From NCBI GenBank assembly GCA_022702545.1, contig JAHRBC010000005.1, positions 2,914,001 to 2,978,000 on the forward strand: DNA of 64,000 bases. The letters are read 5' to 3'. The notes below the pieces were generated by a model, which worked only from the letters and a program-made list of their open reading frames with translations, did no database searches and was not told where the DNA came from. This document shows positions 58,981 to 64,000 of this stretch, piece after piece (the stretch's first letter is position 1; every line of letters starts with the position of its first letter). This DNA is from Phycomyces nitens (taxonomy: Eukaryota > Mucoromycota > Mucoromycetes > Mucorales > Phycomycetaceae). A program made the translations under genes and the position numbers.

Positions 58981-61900
58981 ATGTCCAATTATATCGCAAA
59001 CGCTTCCATTACCAGCTCGAACGAGAGCATCCAGACTGACATCAGTGATGTACACCAGCACATCGGCCAAGACCAAGTCATGGGTGAAATCATTGACATC
59101 ACCAAGGAGCCCGTAGCCATTGACACCATGGCAATTGGAGCCGACCTAGACAAGCGTCGCAAGAACGCATCGGCCGACCTGATGAAGGTTCTGGCTAACC
59201 ACAGCGCTTCTCCCAAAGAAGTCGCCCTGGCCCAAGCTGCCGTCGACAATACGATGGTGCACTGGAAAGCCTTCCTGTCCGCCCAGGAAGTGCTGGCCGA
59301 CGCCTCGGCAGCAGAGGTCTTGGAGAAGATCCATAAGAAGAAGGAAGGCAGGGACCACGCCAACAAGCTTGACTCGTTCGTTCCCCCCAACCTGCCAGCC
59401 TTCCAGCTCCAAGGTGGACCCATCCGGCAGCCAAGCAAGATGGTACATGAGTCCATTCGGTTGTTCCTGAACGAATTTGAGGTGCAGCTCCGTGCCCACA
59501 ACTTGACATTCGACAAGCACTGGGAACGTCTCTTCTGGCTCACCTGTGACAAAAGCCAGAGAATCTCGTTCCAGTACACCAAGGCCGGAAAGGGGTACAC
59601 CTGGGGCGAGTTCCGTCGACAGATGGAACAAGAACATGGTAACCCTTACCATCTGTGGATGAAGAGACAGGAGATGAGAGCTCTCACCCAAGGGCCAAGA
59701 GAGCAGATCCGTGGGTATGCCAGCAAGTACCAAGAGGCTGCCCACGCCGCAGCACTGCCCAACGGTGAAGAACTGGTTTGGCTCTTTGTCACCTCGTTGA
59801 CAAAGACGGTCAGAGAGAAGGCCTGGCAAACTATTGCCCAACACTTTGGCCTGACCACGCCAAAAGATATCAACCAGGTCATCCCGTTGGTGATAGCTAC
59901 CTGTGGCGAAGAAAACGAGGTCAGACCTCAAGAGGAACACTGGGCTACTGGCAGCAAGCGCCAACAAGAAGACCACCACCACCACCACGAGGACCAGGAC
60001 TCCTTCAAGAAGGGCAAGGTTTCTCCCCAGGTTGGACGTGCCACCACCAATGGGTCCTGCCCAGTCCACCCCAAGGGACAACACTCCTTACAGGAGTGTC
60101 AGGTACTGAGGAATTTGGTTCCTAAAGAGAACAAGTTCTCCACACCGGTAAGTGCCCCAAGAGCACCAACACTGTGCCGCTTTTGCCACAAGGCACCTTA
60201 TGTCCCCGGGCATAAGTGCCAAGAATACCACTTGGCAAAGAACAAGACCCCGGTCTTTGCCAACCGTAGCGCCCGCATGGCCCACATCAATGAACCAGCC
60301 AATGACAACATTGACGTGGACCTCAGCCAGCTGAACCTCCAAGCACAAGGTAAAAAACACCTTTCACATAATAATAATAACAATAATAATGACAACAAAC
60401 TGCCTTCTTCTATCAATGGCTCACTATATGTTCCTATACGTGTACAGAGTAGACGTGTCTGGGCCCTGGTGGACTCTGGAGCCAACGCCTCCTTCATCTC
60501 GCCGCATTTAATGCAATCACTCTCTCTTCGTGTAAATAAAAAGATTTTACATCAAAAAATATATTTAGCCTCCCAAGGCAGTGTAGTAGAACATTTAGGA
60601 ACAATAGACAATGTCACACTATCATATAATAACAAAACAATTCAGCACAGCTTTATCGTCATGAGTTTATCCTTGGATACCCAGATAAGTATTGGCACAG
60701 ACTTAATGCCAAAACTGGGTATGGCCATCACAAACCTAGCCACTACGTGGGATGATCAACATGTCAACTCTAAACAAAAAGACATACCCAACGATGTTCC
60801 AGAACCTAATAATTCCCCTGCAGGTACAACCGATGAATACAAACAGTTTATGAGAGCGATTGAAGTGTCGATAGAAGAAAACAAACTTATTCCCAAAACA
60901 TCATTTTGCACAATACCTGAATCAGTCATTCATATCGACACTCCAGAGGGAGTTACATCTTACAGACGGCAATACCCTCTACCTATAGTATATGAATCAA
61001 GAATACAAGAAACTGTGAACACTTGGTTAGCTGATGGTACAATTGAAGTAGCATCCAACAATACAGCTTGGAACAGCCCAATTACACTAGCTCTGAAAAA
61101 AGATATGTTTGGAAACTATACTGACCGAAGACCGTGTCTCGACCCTAGACATATCAACAAACTCCTCAAAGAAGATCGATACCCTTTACCTCTCATAAGG
61201 GACATCTTCCACACACTCAAAGACGCAGTGATATTCACGACACTGGACTTGACAAGTGCCTTCCACCGCTTCGAAGTATACAAGCCAGATAGACCAAAGA
61301 CAGCATTTACCTTTAAAGGAAGACAGTATATGTTCCACGGTTGTCCTTTCGGATTAAAGCCCATCTCATCTAAGTTCTAACGAGTGATAAACATTGTCTT
61401 TCAAGACATGCCATTTGTCACCACCTTCGTGGATGATATTGTCGTGTTTTCACATAACATGGAAGAGCACGCAAAGCATGTTAACGCAGCAATAAGTCAA
61501 CTCACTAAAGTCAACCTCATATTAAATCCAAAGAAGTGCCATTTCGCACAAAGAGCGGTCTTTCTACTAGGCTTCTGCATGTCAGAGAAAGTTATATCAT
61601 TAGACACACGCAAGGTAAGCAACATACAAGAATGGCCACTTCTGTCAACTGGAAAAGACATACAATGCTTCCTGGGCGTCATAAACTACTTCAGAGAACA
61701 TATCCCTAACGTAGCCCAACTCACGGCACCACTGGACCAACTTCACAATGAAGGTTCTCTCGAACATATATGGAATGACAAACACATCAATAGTTTCACA
61801 AGCCTCAAGGCTATATTACTCAAATTACCAATCCTGTGTTACCCAAACTTGAAATACCCTTTCAGTGTGGCCACTGATGCTTCCAACGTAGGCATAGGTG

Positions 61901-62844
61901 CCGTACTCTACCAAGTCATCAATGGAGAGACAAGACACATCGGATTCATGGCACACACCTTATCCAAGAGTGAATGAAACTATTCTACAACCAAACGCAA
62001 GTTGCTAGCAGTCATATACGCACTAAACAAATTTCACAAATATCTCTGGGGTAACCCATTCACCCTGTATACAGATCACAAAGCGCTCACATATATTCAT
62101 ACACAAAAAATCGCCAATGCTATGATGATAAACTGGCTTGACACTATACTCGAATATACATTTGAGGTACTCCATCTACCTGGTCTCAGCAACATCCTAC
62201 CCGACCAATTATCACGCCTTTTTCCTATGGATAAAGAGCTGGAAGGGGGTAATGACTCTGCAGAAACTCTCAACAGACGAAAAATAGTCATTAACAGACA
62301 ACAAACTCTAGTCAACAAGAACTACGATGAAATGTTAACACCACCGGATAACGAAAGAGAAGACCTTCTCACCAAAGCACATGCTTTCGGACACTTTGGA
62401 GCAGACGCCATAACAAACTCACTTCATAATGAAGGTATACACTGGACAAACATACATAGAGACGCCGTCAAGGTAGTACAAAGCTGTATAGAGTGCCAAA
62501 AGTATAACATAGTGAAGAAAGGCTATCACCCTCTACGACCAATTCATGCATACTTACCATGCGACCATTGGGCTATCGACCTCGCAGGCCCTTTCATGAC
62601 CTCTCACAACAATAACAACTATTTACTCATAATGGTAGACATTTGCACAAGATTTTGTGTATTACGTGCAATACCTGATAAGACACAGGACACTGTAGTG
62701 AACACTGTAATCAACGTCTTTTGTAATTTCGGATTCCCTAGATACCTACAATCAGACAATGGCAAAGAGTTCGTCAACTCACTTATGAAGAAACTAGCTG
62801 AAGCATCTGGATTTGACCACAGATTAGCTATGCCCTATCACCCT
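58981..62844 (+). pseudogene. gypsy-2 gag-pol, single frame with two stops and truncated integrase
   Basis: Starts at ATG 58981. Gag occupies about the first 430 residues, with a capsid-like region (FLNEFEVQLRAHNLTFDKHW, RQMEQEHGNPYHLWMKRQEM) and two Cys/His groups (CPVHPKGQHSLQEC and CRFCHKAPYVPGHKC). Protease: ALVDSGANASFIS. RT: RPCLDPRHINKLL, TTLDLTSAFHRF, and FVDDIVVF with both catalytic Asp residues. RNase H: VATDASNVGIGAVLY. Integrase: HAFGHFGAD, CIECQKYN, D in WAIDLAGP, D in LQSDNGKEFV; the Glu motif is lost to copy E. Stops are TAA 61378-61380 (SSKF-stop-RVIN, likely CAA) and TGA 61975-61977 (KSE-stop-NYSTTKR, likely CGA). An Asn run (about 60370-60392) separates gag and protease. Confidence 0.9.
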
Positions 62845-64000
62845 CACTGGAAAAATGGGTTTGAATACTCATGTGTAAAAGTGCAGTTACTAAGGAGTAA
62901 AATTAAGATTTATTAGATACGCTGTATGGGTTTCTGTATGGGCCAAAGCCAAGTTTTACACAATGAGTTATGACCTGGTTTCTGCATGAGTATTTACTTC
63001 ATGGGCTGACCAAGTGGGGGTTGTTAGTATGAGCGGGTCATTAATTTGACCTGATGTACAGAATAAAAGTCTATTTGAAACCAAGTTTCATTGTTGTACA
63101 CTCTTTATATAAGAGGAAAGTTGAAAGCAAAGGAACTTCTTGACATGATTAAAATCCAATTATACTCAGGTAGATTGAAGGCTTTCTTAATTTTTAACCA
63201 ATATTTGAAGGCTATTACTGTGTAATCAAGCATTGAATGCTCCCCCCATTATTTTATATCCCGTACTTATTAGGTTGTTTATGGTTTATATTTGTGTTTA
63301 TTGGAAAGAATAGAATGGTTCTATACACAAGCTCTAATACTATTACTGTCTATCCTTGCCGCTTCTACCGGCCTACTTGATACTACTTGGATCGGGTGCT
63401 TCACTACTGAACAATACCTGAAAATAGGGTCCGGCAGCAGTTTGGGTGGTTGCGGCAGTGTTCTTATATAATAAAGGTAGTATTAGTGACATATATTCAA
63501 GAGTGCGGGTATTGTTCAAGATGCGAGGTATATTATACTTACATTGTAAGGGATGGACAAGAATGGACAAAGAGGGGCTGAGTTGTGCGGCATGGCATCT
63601 TGCATGATTAGATTGACTAGAGATGGGGTAAAATAAATTAATATGGGTGAATTGATTGATAAAATAATTAATTTACATACCAGAAGCAGAGTTGGCAATT
63701 AAAGTAGAGGGATGGTATATGGCGGCCAACAATAGCTTCTTATTAAGAGTATAAAAAATTATTAGTAAATAGCCAGAATAATATTATGGAAAAGCACAAA
63801 GACCAAGAAACGGCATTACCATTATGATAACCAGTTGTAGATGATGAGGGAGGCAGATGGGGTAGACAGTGATGGTGGTGGCCTATTGTAGAATAAGAAA
63901 CGTTAGAAAAGAAAATTATTATTTTTTTGACACAAAAAGATTTTTTTTACCATAGCACCAATGACGATACCATATAATAAACCATGCCAGTAGAGGAGGT
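62845..64000 (+). mobile_element. CACTA-like family, copy E, left arm only (continues past the window)
   Basis: Begins CACTGGAAAAATGGGTTTG at 62845, directly after CCT (62842-62844, the expected target duplication) inside the gypsy-2 integrase codons for HHP. From about 63230 the sequence aligns with the left arm of copy C (38110 onward), in the same orientation. No gene lies in this 1,156-bp arm; by comparison with copy C the partner gene should start about 0.5 kb beyond the window. Confidence 0.82.

Larger units (their letters stand above)
58664..62844 (+). mobile_element. Ty3/gypsy LTR retrotransposon gypsy-2, truncated by copy E
   Basis: 5' LTR, then gag, protease, RT, RNase H and integrase up to 62844, where the left end of copy E begins inside the integrase core. 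Whether the rest of integrase and the 3' LTR lie beyond copy E cannot be seen. Order of domains is Ty3/gypsy. Two nonsense codons are present in pol. Confidence 0.9.

Overview
The window is AT-rich eukaryotic DNA with short GT-AG introns, and everything I can identify in it is transposon. The transposase types (CACTA/Plavaka-like transposases with a DPMHNLFLG motif, Ty3/gypsy pol, PIF/Harbinger, Tc1/mariner, a MULE with an OTU protease domain) and the intron style suggest an early-diverging fungus, most likely Mucoromycota and perhaps Phycomyces-like. The species is inference. I found no host housekeeping gene, rRNA, tRNA or CRISPR array.

Layout. 1-5042: decayed Ty3/gypsy element (gypsy-1) inserted in a MULE end fragment (5043-5366). 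6955-17124: a three-deep nest. A PIF/Harbinger element (two convergent genes) is split by a Tc1/mariner element (7020-14508, TA target duplication), which is split by a CACTA-like element, copy A (7731-13867, GTT duplication); a solo LTR sits in the Harbinger partner gene. 17538-24855: copy B of the CACTA-like family, with a dead transposase carrying a 342-bp insertion, plus an extra inverted copy of its left end. 24856-28052: eroded fragments. 28787-34953: a CACTACGG-ended element with AACGGTAG subterminal repeats, enclosing a MULE-OTU element (29434-33920). 35898-36925: a four-exon gene of unknown function. 37288-48173: a Plavaka-like element split by copy C (37711-44070, ACA duplication). 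48486-58539: a second Tnp2-like transposase gene split by copy D (51021-57583, CAC duplication) and ending at a CACTACGG terminus. 58664-62844: a second Ty3/gypsy element (gypsy-2) cut in its integrase by the left end of copy E (62845 onward, CCT duplication).

The most notable system is the five-copy family A-E. Each complete copy is about 6.1-6.6 kb, begins CACTG(C/G)AAAAA, makes 3-bp target duplications, and carries two convergent genes. One is a four-exon partner gene on + whose second exon is exactly 306 nt in all four copies. The other is a five- or four-exon transposase of 941-968 aa on -, apparently intact in A, C and D. By analogy with plant CACTA elements the partner may be a TnpA-like end-binding protein, but I do not recognise its domain.

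Removing the insertions restores reading frame exactly at several junctions (A in Tc1, Tc1 in Harbinger, D in the Tnp2-like gene, the 342-bp insert in B), which confirms the boundaries. Most in-frame stops look like C-to-T or G-to-A transitions (TGG to TAG/TGA, CGA to TGA, CAA to TAA), suggesting methylation-linked or RIP-like decay.
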